This document shows, piece after piece, positions 39,315 to 52,046 of a DNA stretch of 64,000 nucleotides (positions within the stretch are counted from its first letter, which is position 1; the number at the start of each line of letters is the position of its first letter). The translations under genes were made by a program, and so were the position numbers. This DNA comes from Sycobia sp. Sy_11 (Eukaryota > Arthropoda > Insecta > Hymenoptera > Epichrysomallidae). The stretch is from contig JACCIC010000270.1 of the NCBI GenBank assembly GCA_018907035.1, positions 382,001-446,000 of the forward strand, in the 5' to 3' direction. The notes beneath the pieces were generated by a model. It did no database searches. It worked only from the letters and a program-made list of their open reading frames with translations, and had not been told where the DNA came from.

Positions 39315-39319
<5 letters not shown>
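39266..39319. repeat. Perfect palindrome: 15-bp unique arms around (TA)12
   Basis: AAACTTTTTTCCGAC (39266-39280), (TA)12 (39281-39304) and GTCGGAAAAAAGTTT (39305-39319) form one uninterrupted 54-base palindrome able to extrude as a cruciform. A second (TA) array (to about 39358) and a (TG) array (39357-39379) follow directly. Confidence 0.9.

Positions 39320-39320
<1 letters not shown>

Positions 39321-39379
<59 letters not shown>
39321..39379. repeat. Compound (TA)n-(TG)n microsatellite
   Basis: TA to 39358 then TG to 39379, directly after the 54-base palindrome. Confidence 0.95.
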
Positions 39380-39605
39380 AGAGAATGAAGAACGGTGGAG
39401 ATTGAGATATATGACGAGCGAAATACAGGCACGTGCTCGGTGCAAATTCGTACTACACGTATAGGCGGTCATTGTAAAGTCATTTTATATCACCCGTCGG
39501 TCCCGTTCTGACGAATGTATCCGCGCTACGGATCCGAGGCTCGTCCATTGTCCGCGTGCTCCGAAGTTCATCCCCGCCCCCTCTGTCGTAGCGCGGCGTC
39601 CCAAC

Positions 39606-39623
39606 AAAAAAAAAAAAAAAAAA
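39606..39623 (+). repeat. A18 homopolymer
   Basis: Possible retroposon tail. The upstream 200 bases are GC-rich and non-repetitive and match nothing I know. Confidence 0.6.
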
Positions 39624-39629
39624 TGCGGG

Positions 39630-40283
39630 CGCGCAGTCCACTAAAGCGACGTACGACAATTTGATCGAGTAGGTGTTTTCAGGAGTTCTTCATTTTTCAG
39701 TCATCCGTCGTATACCTAGATCTTCGCGAAACTGTCGTCCCTTCGTTGCGTTCAAGGTAATATCTGATAAATATATATGCATATATGATTTTTAATACAG
39801 ATGGAACGTAAATTGGATGTGACTGGGGACGTAAATGGGTCGCCTTGATTGAAATCAAAAGGATAGCCTATGTAGTTATTATCGGTATCCATTTGAAAAT
39901 TGATATTGGAAAAAAATTGCCACACATTTGGCTTTACTTTAGATTAGTTATGATCATTTCGGTCAATCGCAATATTTGAAATATTTAAATAAACGAACAA
40001 TACGAATCAATGCCGCTGACATTTATATACAAGTTATGGCGATTCGGTTCGCTCCCCTAAATCAAGAGCCGTCCGTGTCTTGTATATAGATCAAATCGTT
40101 TAACTGTAGTATCGTAAAAAAAAGTCAACGAGAAAGAAGCGCAGAACACAAATTATACTGAAATTGGCCAAATCGCGGAATCGGGAAAGAAAAAATTGCT
40201 CTCTTCTTCGCCTATCCTTCCACTTCCTGGGAAACAGGATAAGGTAAGAGCCGACCGAGAGTGTAAGTAAAATTTTATTACCC

Positions 40284-40319
<36 letters not shown>

Positions 40320-40560
40320 GGGGGGGTAGTGAAGAAGAAAGAGGGATAAGACTCAAATGGAAACGAACTGTCTGTCCGTTCTGTATAAATCACAAGCCAA
40401 GAAGTTAGAGTCGACTTGCGGAGGGATAAAGGATAGAAAGTCAAAGGGAAAGGGAGTGAGATTATTGTGGGAGTCTGCAAACTATATATACCCAGTATCG
40501 ATTGGAGTAGCGCCATTGGCAATAAAATATTTTCCGTCTCTTTTTACGTGAGCACGAAGG
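39630..40560. other. Non-coding; one (GA)n array
   Basis: GA at 40288-40315 followed by G8. Nothing else seen. Confidence 0.5.
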
Positions 40561-40563
40561 CTG

Positions 40564-40564
<1 letters not shown>

Positions 40565-40618
<54 letters not shown>
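40565..40618. repeat. (TA)27 microsatellite
   Basis: Pure TA array. Confidence 0.95.
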
Positions 40619-40620
<2 letters not shown>

Positions 40621-41102
40621 ATGTTGAAAGAACCAAAGGAGGTCTGGAGAATATAACCTCACTCCTCCCCTAAGTCCCTTACGTGCGTGATAAGACAAAG
40701 AAGGCGAAAGAAATATATAGACAGGCCAATACAGGCGAGACTTGGCGAGACGCACATGTTTTACGATATCGTATTACTAACAATCATTGTCGATTTCATA
40801 ATATTCTCTCTTCCTCTCTCCCTCTCTCTCCCTCTATCCCTCATTCCTCATCACACCTGTAATAAATTTCTCGGCCCCTTCCCCCGGACTCTCTTTTGTT
40901 TTCCACCCTTTAACGCGCGACCTAGCCCATCGTACAGACATAACGCTTACATATGCTATCCATAAGAAAAGTGCACGTTGCAACTCGTCCGCGTGCAAGT
41001 TTTACGATCCCCCCCCCCTTCGCGGCTTCTAAATCAATATTACGCATTCTTTTTTACGATCGGGCGAGCGACTCGTAGTCTCAATGCATTTTCTTCTTTT
41101 GA

Positions 41103-41105
<3 letters not shown>

Positions 41106-41157
<52 letters not shown>
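41106..41157. repeat. (TA)26 microsatellite
   Basis: Pure TA array. Confidence 0.95.
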
Positions 41158-41160
<3 letters not shown>

Positions 41161-42202
41161 ATATTCATAAGTTTTCTTTTCGTTACAGTTTTTGGTTGTT
41201 TTTTTTTGTCTTTTTTTTCAGTTCACTGATAATGGAGACCTGCTGGATATTATACAAAGGTATATATACGGGCTGCAAAGTTTCGAAAGGGCACACCGAG
41301 AAAAAGGCTCTATTATGCACTGCTTTCCTTTGCTCCGCAGATAGTACCATTGAATTTATTATGGAATTATTGCTGACGGGACGAGGAGTAGGAGACTTCG
41401 GAAAAGAATGCGTTCTCTTCGAGACGTCATTATTTCGATTATTTGAATAACTTTTGTGAATTATAGTGATGTGCTTTCAGATGTGCATTAAAAAAACAAA
41501 AACAAAAGTAAACTGGTGAATATAAAGGTACTTTTTTAATAATTCTGTTTCAAAAGGATAAATTCACGGCTCATTGAATCATGTATTAACAGTATTGAGA
41601 CAGAAATTTCATGAATAACTATCCAAATGAGAAATCGGTATGTCTATTAAGACTTTCAAAATTCAATATTGAAAAAGTATATAGACATTTATTAAAAGTA
41701 CAAGGATATAGATATTCTGAGATTATTTGCATAATTAATAAACATTGTTTTTTTCAAACCTTACATTCTGCGATCCTCAAAAAATCGTTAACATGACTAT
41801 ATTGTACTTAGCCCATCCCCTGCACCTCCCCCCCAAACTAAAAGTTACGGCATCCAATGAAGAAACGAGGCATCTCCGATTTCGCGCAACGTGTCGCTCC
41901 GCAACCCCCCCCCCTCCTGTTTTCCTTGACTCACGACAGCTCCGTGAGCGAGCGAATCGCCGATGTGCGTCGCGTAAAGGAGAGTCCGGCCGTATATTAG
42001 CCGCGTTACATTGCCTCTCGCGACTCGTCGAATCGTCCCGATGGCTCCGTCGTTTTATCGGGCGCTAAGCGCCTGCGCGCGTCAATTATCGCGATTTCCG
42101 AGGTAGCCGACGGACTCGAGGATGACTGCCGCGCTCCTTTTGCTTCGCGAATTTTCTGCTTGCGCCTTTTTCTCTCTCTCCGTTTATCTTGAAGAAGGAG
42201 GT

Positions 42203-42205
<3 letters not shown>
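41158..42205. other. Non-coding, no gene recognised
   Basis: AT-rich to 41800, GC-richer afterwards (C9 run at 41906-41914). Confidence 0.45.

Positions 42206-42207
<2 letters not shown>

Positions 42208-42246
<39 letters not shown>
42208..42246 (+). repeat. (GA)n microsatellite
   Basis: Pure GA array. Confidence 0.95.
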
Positions 42247-42248
<2 letters not shown>

Positions 42249-42249
42249 T

Positions 42250-43388
42250 ATCAACACCTGTTTAATATGAGAATTTGATTCGTAAATTTCGTAGAAAAAA
42301 TGGACATAAGCATAAAATTAAAATATTAGAAAAGGATATTTCTATAAACTTCTGGCAAATGACATATCTTTTCAAATGTACGCTATTCGCGCTCATAACG
42401 TTGCATTGTTGATTGTATTGTCATTCTAGCTACCGACTCTGACTTCCCATCAAATCTTTAACCGCCCACACAATTAGGATTCGCACAGTCCACCTCGTAA
42501 TCTGTTTACCTGTGTTTACATAGAGCCACGCTCCGCAATGCCCCTCCCCTCTTCCTTGGCCATTTCTTAGAACCGGGATGACTAGACCGGACCGGCGCGG
42601 AAGGAGGCGTGCAGTAACCTGCATTTGCCGGACGCTACAAGGTTTTAGCCGGACTGTTGGGCAAGTACTTGTTTAAAGGAAAATTTATAATTTATTTTTC
42701 ACGAGCTCGTGTTTCTTCCTCCTTGATGAAAAGAAAAAAAAAAGGATTTAGAAAGACTGCGACGGATTTATTCTCTTGTAAAAATAAGTATTGTATTCAA
42801 TGTTATTTGTTGAAAAATGCCTGTATCTAAACCAACAAACAGAGGTTGTTAAAAAATTAACTAAATATTCACAGAAATAAAAAACCTAGAAAGCAGCGCC
42901 CTTACTATTTTACATACATTTCCATAACTCAACAGAAGCCGATCATAAACTTCGATCTCTCCGTGCCATTTTCATTGCAACGCGGCGAAAAATAAACACA
43001 CCCCCCGCCGCCCCGCCCTTTATAATTCTAACATTGTCGCTGGGGCTTCCGAAACGCTTCCTTTCTTCAACCTCGCGTTTCAACTCCTCCGTTCGAACGA
43101 GGAGTCTGTGGCGCGCGTTATCGTAATCCATAAAAAAAAGTCAGAGGTGAAAAAAAAAATAATAACAGCAACCCGGGAGAACAATGATAATAACAGTAAT
43201 AATAATAAGAATCAAATGTGGCCGTATAGTCGTTGCCCAGCAGGACTCGTCGTGCGCATCATAATAGAACGTCGTGACCGTGCAGGCGCGCTGGGCCAAC
43301 CGAGAGGGCTGCCTCATCGCTAAATATACGTCTTCGACTGCTTCCTAAAGCTTGTATATATATACATTATATGTCTATATATAATATA

Positions 43389-43390
<2 letters not shown>
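42250..43390. other. Non-coding, AT-rich
   Basis: No gene seen. (AAT)-like patch at 43185-43210. Confidence 0.5.
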
Positions 43391-43393
<3 letters not shown>

Positions 43394-43447
<54 letters not shown>

Positions 43448-43463
43448 AGTGTACATGCCCTAC

Positions 43464-43513
<50 letters not shown>
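43394..43513. repeat. (TA)24 and (CT)22 pair
   Basis: TA 43394-43442 and CT 43469-43513, 26 bases apart. Confidence 0.95.
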
Positions 43514-43515
<2 letters not shown>

Positions 43516-44640
43516 ATATATAAAGCTAATAAGCTTGGTTATCCGGTTATGCTCTCTCGTGTCCCACGCTCGAGGGCTAAGGGTCCGCTTTAATTAAAAA
43601 GTTAGAGCGCATCAATCAAGGGCGTACAAATCACGCACGAGTTATAAATACGTACGTCCAAATTCATTATTTAACGAAATTATTGCACACTTACGAAGAA
43701 TTTGTTACATGCTAAAGTGCATCGTTTGGCCAAAAATTCATTTGGGTAAAGTAATTGATTTGATTAACAGATACAAGATTCACTTATCATTCGAATTCGA
43801 ACGAATTCTGCAGCTGTGCGTATGCTAAGGTTTATTTTATTCAAATAAATTATTTAATCACATAATTTAATAAAGCTCTATTAAAAATCCACTCTTGACT
43901 TTCATTTGAAAAAAATCCAGTATTGAATTCAGCTGGAATCCGTCTATTGAATTTATTAGATATCGTACGGACTTCCACTAAATTGTTCATACCTGACATT
44001 CGAACTAAATCCATACGGTATTCTAAAAATATCGATAGGGAAATTCAACAATGTCAATTTGAGTTTTCAAGAAAAAAAAATTTCAATAGAAAGCCACATG
44101 ATTTTCATCGAATGCTTTTCAGCTGAAGTTTTCGGTTACATTTCTAATAGATAATCCTTGAATTGAATATATATATAATCATTCTTTTGTCAGCGTAACT
44201 TTTCCAATAATTTGCAAATTAACATTGATCCAGAAAACATCTATCCATGCGTTGCAAGCCGCACAAATAATTGGCGCAAATGAAACTTTCCTGAATCATA
44301 ATTAATTTATCAACAATGCGGAAAAATCCGTGAGTCCCAACCAGTAGTATCGCCAAACTACTGGCCACACTTTGCAAGCGCGGCTCAACTTCCAATCCAT
44401 TATTATACCCGATGCACATGATGTTCGCCTCCCCGTCTCTATTTTTTTTTATTTTTTATCACATGTATAATAATACGGGTAATCCCCCCACCCCCCGACG
44501 GCGAGAATCATCAAAGTTCGCCCCGGCCAAAGTGGCTTACACGTACGTACATAAGCGAGCACGATAGAGAACGGGGCGGGGGGGGGGAGAACGAGATCTC
44601 GCCCAAAAGGAAGTCAATCGTGCGCAGGAGGCCTCTTTAG
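43514..44640. other. AT-rich stretch with a weak coding-like segment
   Basis: Only the doubtful minus-strand fragment at 44219-44419, then C- and G-runs (44485-44499, 44575-44587). Confidence 0.4.
44219..44419 (-). other. Weak coding-like segment, possibly an old transposase fragment
   Basis: The minus-strand frame is open for 66 codons. Mixed frames give VWRYYWLGLT, FRIVDKLIM and similar phrases that vaguely recall the middle of Tc1-type transposases (V-W-G ... G-x-G-P-L). No catalytic residue can be placed, and two frames must be combined. Treat as unproven. Confidence 0.15.
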
Positions 44641-45003
44641 AATTTACGGCGCACAATGGCGCGCGCGCGCGCTCGCACGACCTCCCCTCGAGGGCCGCCG
44701 CGCGCTCGGGCAGGCGCTCAGCTGGCTCGCATTATGCACGCCCCACTGCTCCATTCGACATCCCCGCAGGGCTCTGCTGCCCTCGCGTTCCGTCTTACAC
44801 GTATTCTCTTCCAGCGCTCCGCGTATACGCGTCTAACACATATATGTGCATATTTTCGGAGCGCGGACCGAGAGCAGGCTTATTAATTCACAGCGTGCGC
44901 GCGATTCGATGCGCCCCGCGTTCGCTTATATATTATGCTTTTGTTTCTGTATGTATATTATACATACGGGCGCGTGGAGAGAATGAGAGAGAGAGAAAGA
45001 GCG

Positions 45004-45029
45004 CGAGAGAGAGAGAGAGAGAGAGAGAG
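45004..45029 (+). repeat. (GA)n microsatellite
   Basis: Preceded by an alternating GC run at 44659-44672 in a GC-rich patch. Confidence 0.9.
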
Positions 45030-45278
45030 CGTGAGAGGGGGGAGGCGACAGAGTGAACAAGAGCGCGTTATGCACGCGCGCGCCGATCGTTCGGCCGTAT
45101 CCTAGATGTATTATATAATATATATATATAGTGATTTTTTCGGGAGAGAGCCGTTGCGGAAGAGCGACGGCTGCCGATGTTGCTGCTGTTCCCCGTGGCA
45201 TTCCGAGGACTTGGTGCGCCGGAGGGCGGTACCCGAACGACCCTGGGGGAGGTGGCTCTTGTTGGAGAATTGATATAC

Positions 45279-45285
<7 letters not shown>

Positions 45286-45330
<45 letters not shown>
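45286..45330. repeat. (TA)22 microsatellite
   Basis: Pure TA array. Confidence 0.95.
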
Positions 45331-45332
<2 letters not shown>

Positions 45333-46498
45333 TCCGATTCCAGGAAGAGAGTGCTGGCATAACGAAAAAATCGGGAAAAAAGCACTTTTATATCGACGTT
45401 TTGAAAAAAAGCTACAATAATAAATAAATGAAAGAAACTAGAAGTTAAATTATGTTACGTATCAGATGTTCAACATTGTGTAGGTACATGTATATGTACA
45501 TTTTATTCGGCTTTCTGTAATTTCACCTTACATGGGATGCTTTATTCCTCGGGCTGGGAATGATTACGTCGTCATAACTAATTCAAGGGTAATTTCACCG
45601 GGGGCGATAAGCGACTAAAGACTTCTGATAAAATAATCGCGTATGATTTGCATATATAGGCATGGCAAGTACCACCTTCTCTCTCTCTCTCTTTCACACA
45701 CGCGTATACTGACTCTTTCGCATAAACTTCACCTTCGGAGAGCATATAGTACACGATATATTTTACTGAAACTAAGGTATTTATTATCTGATAATGATAC
45801 AATAGAGTCATAGTGTAGAGTATTCTTGTGTGTGTATATATATGGACGAAGGAAAACAGACAGAGAGATAGAGAGAGAGAGAACTACAAAGAAGAAGAAA
45901 AGTGTCGGTTTGGTGTTGAGGTATAGGCATCGATTTATTACAGCTCCTGGGAAGAAAAATTCTAGCTTTTCCACGTAGACGCTTTGTGTATCGTTGTGTT
46001 ATTATTTATACGGCCTTTGAAATATACTTTAATCACGACCATATATACAATGTGGGACGAATCGAAAAATTTCCGCATTCCTTAATTTATTATGTATATA
46101 TATAGAAAATGAAGTTCTTTGTTCTCGACCAATTAAACGCCGGGGCCACCCCCGTAGGAGCATTATATTATAAGCCGCCGCGCCAATTCCCGATGCCTCA
46201 CGATTCCTGTATAAATGAACTTTCTAATAAAAGCGGCGTGGAATGGAGATTATGAACAGGCTCTCCTGCTCTCTTAATAAACCCCCTCCCTAAACCAACT
46301 TGTACGGGTTTTCCCTTGTTTCTTCTTCTCGGTCAGTCGCTTATTATGATGTATGTATGTATATATAACCTGCGAACGGATCTGTTCTCTCGTTAACCCT
46401 TGTCCAGAATGTATTTACGAGTCACGTCACGGTGACTCGGTAAGTACATTCCCGATATTGGGGCCCACGCTTCGTCGAATTCGTTCGATTTTTGATCG

Positions 46499-46500
<2 letters not shown>
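45331..46500. other. Non-coding, AT-rich
   Basis: Short CT (45679-45692) and GA (45866-45881) patches only. Confidence 0.5.

Positions 46501-46501
<1 letters not shown>

Positions 46502-46556
<55 letters not shown>
46502..46556. repeat. (TA)27 microsatellite
   Basis: Pure TA array followed by degenerate TA to 46579. Confidence 0.95.
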
Positions 46557-46561
<5 letters not shown>

Positions 46562-46599
46562 TATATATGTTATATATAGCGATCTGGCCGCACGAAAAG

Positions 46600-48260
46600 A
46601 GGCTCTATACTCACGATTATTCACAGAGGAAACAGGCTCTTTTTGATGACGCTGGACTGGATACTTATTATATTATTTATTATATTAATTAATACTTATT
46701 GCATTACTGTTTTTTTGTTTTTTCTTCGAACGTCTTTTTTCTTCTTCGTCTTTCGATAGTTTTTGCTCTGGATTGATTTCCAAAGCTATGTATAATTCGT
46801 AATTGTTTAAACAGAGTCAGCAATCTAGAAGAATTGAACTTTTCTAGTAATCGTAATGTCTTTGTCCTGATTATCATAGTCATTATAGACTCGAGAAATT
46901 TGTAGATCAATGTTCAAATATCAAGAGGCGTGAAATCAGTGCCCTGCGCAATCGTACAGGGGCGAAAGTCAGTTTTTCAAGCCAGCCTCGGCTGACTACT
47001 CCTGATAATTCAACGATCGTTCTTTCCTTCGAATAATGCACGATATCCCTTCGCCTCACTACCTCGACCCTCGATTATTACACGCATCCTTAACAGCGTC
47101 ACGAGTACGTGAATCGCAATTAATTAACGAATCGATTTCTTATAGTTGCGCAATTTTTTCAAAACGTCGAGAAGAAACGCACTGTCAAGAGTGTACGAGC
47201 TGTGCCGACGAAAATCTTTTATTACGTCGCACGACTCGAAGAAAGTAAAGTTTTGACCAAATTCACCGACCGTAATTTTTCGATACGATCGGCCGCGAGA
47301 TCCTTTATGCGGGCGATGGAATCAGAAGGCAAAAGAAAAATATTACATATATATCGTCAATACATTTACTTAAGCTTACACGGGCTTCTTACAAAGGGCA
47401 CAATACGCGCGGCTTAATATACTTGCTTAAAACGAAGAATCCCTTTATCGACATTTCATCTTTAACGCGATAATCGTAGATAGATTATCGATTTTAACGA
47501 TGAAAGAAAAGCCTCGCTTTACGCTTTTCTCCACGCGCCAGCATTGCGCCACGGATATTTTAAAATCTGGAAAAAGTCGATAAAAGAAAGAAGCCGAGAG
47601 AGATCGGAATCGTAAAGTAAAAGAAAGAAGAAAAGAGCATTCACATATCAACGTAACTGCAGCCGTGATAAATCTCGCCAAAACTGCCCCCGAAGCGTAT
47701 ACATGCGCATTATATAAGATTTAGCTGTATACCTTTTTATACGTTTATATAGATCTATATATATATTTTTATACATACAAATCATCCCGTCGTTTCGGGC
47801 TTAATGATATTTCCTGGGCCCACCTGGGTGATGCTACACAAAGTCGACGATTCTTACATATTCGTATATATATAATATATATATTTATATACGTAACGGT
47901 CTCGATCCCTGACCACCCCTGCAGCTGAGAAATCAGAAGGGCCGCACAATGGTCGACTTCTAAAGTCGCGTCTTTGCGCCCTATTATTATTATTATATGC
48001 ATTATATGAGCCGTAGCCAAGACTTATCCTATATATATATAATCCTGTTGGATGGGCTGGAAAAGGTGCCGAACGTTGGCGCACGCGCACGCTTCGTATA
48101 TAACGAGGCGAAGGAACGTGGGCCCCCTTCCCCGTCCGGGGAGCATCTCAAATTAGCGATTCCCAAAGCCGATTTTCACGCTCGGACCGCGCGCGTCACG
48201 CCGAGAATCGAGACCCGAGCGGTCGGCTGTCGCCCCTCGCCCCTACTCACTCGCTCACTC
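46600..48260. other. Non-coding, no gene recognised
   Basis: A few open frames of 60-80 codons (47036-47420) show no recognisable motif. Confidence 0.4.
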
Positions 48261-48262
48261 AC

Positions 48263-48266
<4 letters not shown>

Positions 48267-48325
<59 letters not shown>

Positions 48326-48450
48326 TTCGACAGCCCGATGAAACTTGGCGACGGGGCGGGACAGGTCGTCCGGAATATCGGTGAGAGTGACCTGCGGGCC
48401 CCGGATTATGCACCCGCGCCCCCAACAAAGAGAGAGAGAGAGAGAGAGAG
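48267..48450. repeat. (CT)27 and (GA)n inverted pair
   Basis: CT 48267-48321 and GA 48428-48450 lie 107 bases apart in GC-rich DNA. Confidence 0.9.
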
Positions 48451-48749
48451 ATAGCGAGAGGAGGAGGAAGAGAGGACGGTGCGGCCCTCTGGTCGGGATC
48501 GGTAACGATGCCGAGAATGGCACGCGCCAAAGCCGAATCAGAGGCTGCCATTGGCGTGGCAGCTCGGATGCCGGCGGGATTATGGCCTTGCAAAAATATA
48601 TCTTTTGCTTGGCCTTGAGAGCGAGAACCACGGTGCCGGTGGTTTTTGGGATGGAATTCGAAAAAGTCGTAGTAGGTCTGAGTGTTACGTACACGATAGC
48701 ATCGGTGAAAAGGACAAGTGACTTTATTTCATTATGTTATATTAATTGA

Positions 48750-50188
48750 GAAAATTAAAAACATATCCAAAACGGAAATTAACAGACGAATTGTAAATGA
48801 TGAATAATTATTGTTCGTAGGAATAATTTTGTTAAAGTTGTAAAAATGATGCTATATCGCAATATTATTTAATTACAATTATAATTATTCTTTTTAGGAA
48901 AGTATCCGATGCACACATATAAAAATAATTTTCAACATAATTATATATTTATATATATGTGCTGTGTGTAAGCATATATATATATATATACAGCCTTGCA
49001 TGTAGAATTTCTATAAAACAATTAGATACATACATTGAACTTTGTAAATGTAATAAATTTTTAGAAATACGTTATCAGGTATCCTGAAATTCATTACTTA
49101 TTGCGTATCTAAATAGTAAAAGAGGAAATTCGTAATAAACCTATTGAAAAAGGGATTTATATCCTAAAATATACTCGATATTAATCGGTAAGCAACTTTA
49201 AAATTATTTTCTGCGTACTCAAATGACAGTAATACTTGGTACTAAAAAACAAAGCATATCACGCCAGCTAAAGAAAATCTACCTAGGAACAAGCTTGAAC
49301 CTGTGTAATTACTGTTGTATGCTGTAAATAATTGATCGTACTGTAGAGAAATCTGATATAATTTTACCGCTATATGCAATCTTGAATTCATTATAAGTGT
49401 ACATTTTAATTAAGTCGACTTTTTAATAAATGTAATTAATTAATTCGCTGTTTTACCTATATTTGTAATATGTATATTTATGCACTTATTATTATATTTA
49501 TACTATTATATTTATTATTAGCATTCTGGATAGACCAGTTTAATCAGTACACTGTACGAGCAATGCGTACACAGTCTATAAACAAAAGGTTCTTAGGGTA
49601 AATCGTGCAATATCATCTTAAACAAAAATTAATGTGAATTGAGCTTCCAATTCACACAAACATGAAAACTTAAAATATTTTTTCGATTAAGCATAATAAT
49701 ATTATAATCGACGAGTTCATTATAGAAGTTATCTTTTTTTTTTCAAATAATTTTAGTTACTGCAGCTGTAGACTCCAGTAAAGTAGCCGCCAATAATTAT
49801 TGCCATAAGTAAGTTTCTAGATTTAAATCCATAGTTTATATATCTTATTGTTAAAGTATTTGGAATCTGTTCAAATTTATACTTCAAAGAATGACTTAAG
49901 GTACAGTTATATTAATCTTCGGATTTACTCCCTAGAGTATATGTTCCTTCTACATAGAATTATATAAATTCAAATGGGTTCCAGTCTAGGAAAAATTGCG
50001 CCACGTCCCTATACCGATAATCTAGATTTCAGGTAGCAGCTCAAGTAAAATTCCATTGTCCATGATACGCCCCGAAATAATAAAGCCCATTCTCGGATCT
50101 GTGCATTTATTATTATTTGCCCCCCGCCCCCCTTGTCGCTCGTTGGAAATGAATCGTATCGATCCCGCTCTAAAGTCTCATTTATTAA

Positions 50189-50190
<2 letters not shown>
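48750..50190. other. AT-rich desert, nothing recognised
   Basis: Short TA runs at 48945-48992. No gene or hairpin seen. Confidence 0.5.

Positions 50191-50230
<40 letters not shown>
50191..50230. repeat. (TA)20 microsatellite
   Basis: Pure TA array. Confidence 0.95.
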
Positions 50231-50232
<2 letters not shown>

Positions 50233-50439
50233 CGTTACCAGCATCGGGAAAATACTGCCACCATACGCTACCGCCGCTGATTTTCCAGCTTTTCCAACGC
50301 GTGGCCTGCATACTTTTATTTATTAAAACGCGAATTCGTGCCGCGCTGCCCTCGCATTCGCGCGCGAGAAACGCGACCGCAACGCGCGCTGCCCGAGCTT
50401 AATAAATATTCCAGAGCTCGCGGGACGTACTGTCGTAGC

Positions 50440-50563
50440 ACGGGGGGGGGAGGGGGAGGCGGTTAGAGAGAAAGGGGTGCCCACGGGAGGGAATCGGCAC
50501 CTGAGCCGTACAAGCACCGGGGGGGGGGACGTGTACGTGGGGGATGGAGGGGGGGCTGGGGTG
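50440..50563 (+). other. G-rich block with G-quadruplex motif
   Basis: G-runs at 50442-50460, 50519-50528 and 50539-50561. The last (GGGGG, GGGGGGG, GGGG with short spacers) meets the four-tract quadruplex pattern if the G7 run is split. No gene recognised around it (50231-50998). Confidence 0.5.
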
Positions 50564-50998
50564 TACGTTAAGTATTCATCGGGTGAGACGCGCGGTATCG
50601 TCAGACTCGCTCGCGATTCTTTGTCCCTCTCCTCGATCGCGGATAGACCGTGGCCAATGGCGGACGAGGGGGGATGCCGGCTCGATTGGAATAATTTTCG
50701 TCCTAAGATTGCACAACGGATGGATTAATGTATGTATCTTGTCACTTTCGATGCTATCGATCCTTCGCGCAGAGAAATGTCGAAGTGCAGTCGCACGCCC
50801 GTGTACGAGCTCGTGACATTATTTAATTTTATTTTCAATTGGTGACTTGAGAGTTTTAGATGTTGAAAATTTAATCGAACGAATCGGCGAAAGGTGCGTT
50901 TGCAGACGAACAAACCTTGTTTGTAAAGACAAAATTTATGTTTAGAATTAATTTTATTTCTACGAACTCTTTCATTTATTGTTAGGATCAATAAAATG

Positions 50999-51105
50999 AA
51001 ATTTTTTTCGAACGAAATTTTATTCAAGAGCGCTTCAACAATATATGTATATGTATATTCGCATAGTTGAAGCGCTCTGAATAAAATTTCGTTCGAAAAA
51101 AATTT
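50999..51105. repeat. Long near-perfect hairpin, 40-bp stem and 26-base loop
   Basis: The left arm 50999-51039 and the right arm 51066-51105 are reverse complements over 40 bases, with one bulged A in the left arm (CAAGAG against CAGAG). The loop is the AT-rich 51040-51065. The arms are not simple repeats (they include CGAACG and GAGCGCTTCAAC). The size fits a fold-back transposon relic, a pre-miRNA-like precursor or a source of small RNAs. A TA palindrome follows immediately. Confidence 0.85.
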
Positions 51106-51107
51106 GG

Positions 51108-51145
<38 letters not shown>

Positions 51146-51148
51146 CCA
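51105..51148. repeat. Perfect TA palindrome TGGCAC-(TA)16-GTGCCA
   Basis: A 32-base (TA) array is bounded by inverted unique hexamers, making a 44-base perfect palindrome. It begins at the last base of the preceding hairpin. Confidence 0.9.
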
Positions 51149-51711
51149 TATATTATTAAATCTTAATTACTAATTTCTGAAGACAGTAAATTATAAAAAA
51201 AATTAAAACTTTTACTAACAAATCTTCAATTATTCCTGGTAGAAATGCATTCTATTTTTAAGGTATAAACAAGGTATTTTCAAATGAAGATACCTATAGT
51301 AACAAGGTATATTTGTTTGGTAGTAAATAGGAAAACATGTAACGTTTTTTACGCTCATTCCAGCCGATTTATAGTTACATTTTTTCAAGCTATTTTTTCG
51401 GTATTTAATAGCTATAATAGTTAGTTTGGAGTAAATATATTTTACGTTTCCAATAAAATTACCTTGAAACTACCCGTGCAGAAATATACTCGGTATATCC
51501 CTAGTTCGGGCTAGATCCTAGTCAGTATTACTGATGATTTCCTCATGTAGGTAAATCTCGCCAGATCCGAGTTAGATTTCCCTACGATCATCTAATAATC
51601 GTCATATATTAATTATTACTTTCTCGAATTTATTCAGATTTTCTTATCTTTTATTGATGTTAGAAATAAATACGTGTTTTCACAAGTCAACTTTTTACAA
51701 GCAGAAAACTT

Positions 51712-51905
51712 AAGGAAATTATCAGGCTTTCTATCTTGGATCTAGTCAGATTTCCTTAACTTCTCCCTATTTTGGAAAAACTCACGTTTTTCTAGGCGGA
51801 ATCTGCAAAATTAGAGAAGTAAGGAAATGGTTAGACTTTCTATTTTGATTCTAGTTAGATTTCCTCAACTTTTTCTAATACTGGAATGAACGACGTCTTT
51901 TCTAA
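51712..51905 (+). repeat. Two diverged direct repeats, period 109 bases
   Basis: The motif series AAGGAAAT, CTTTCTAT, TTGGATCTAGTCAGATTTCC begins at 51712 and recurs from 51821 as AAGGAAAT, CTTTCTAT, TTGATTCTAGTTAGATTTCC. Each copy is followed by related C/T-rich sequence. A shorter related stretch (GAGTTAGATTTCC) occurs near 51568. Confidence 0.6.
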
Positions 51906-51981
51906 TCAAGACTTTATGTGTCGAAAATTAGATATTATATATATAAATAATAAATGTGTGTATGTGTGTGTTTCCATATTC

Positions 51982-51984
<3 letters not shown>

Positions 51985-52042
<58 letters not shown>
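51985..52042. repeat. (TA)29 microsatellite
   Basis: Lies inside the putative AACTACCCGTG element. Confidence 0.95.
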
Positions 52043-52046
<4 letters not shown>

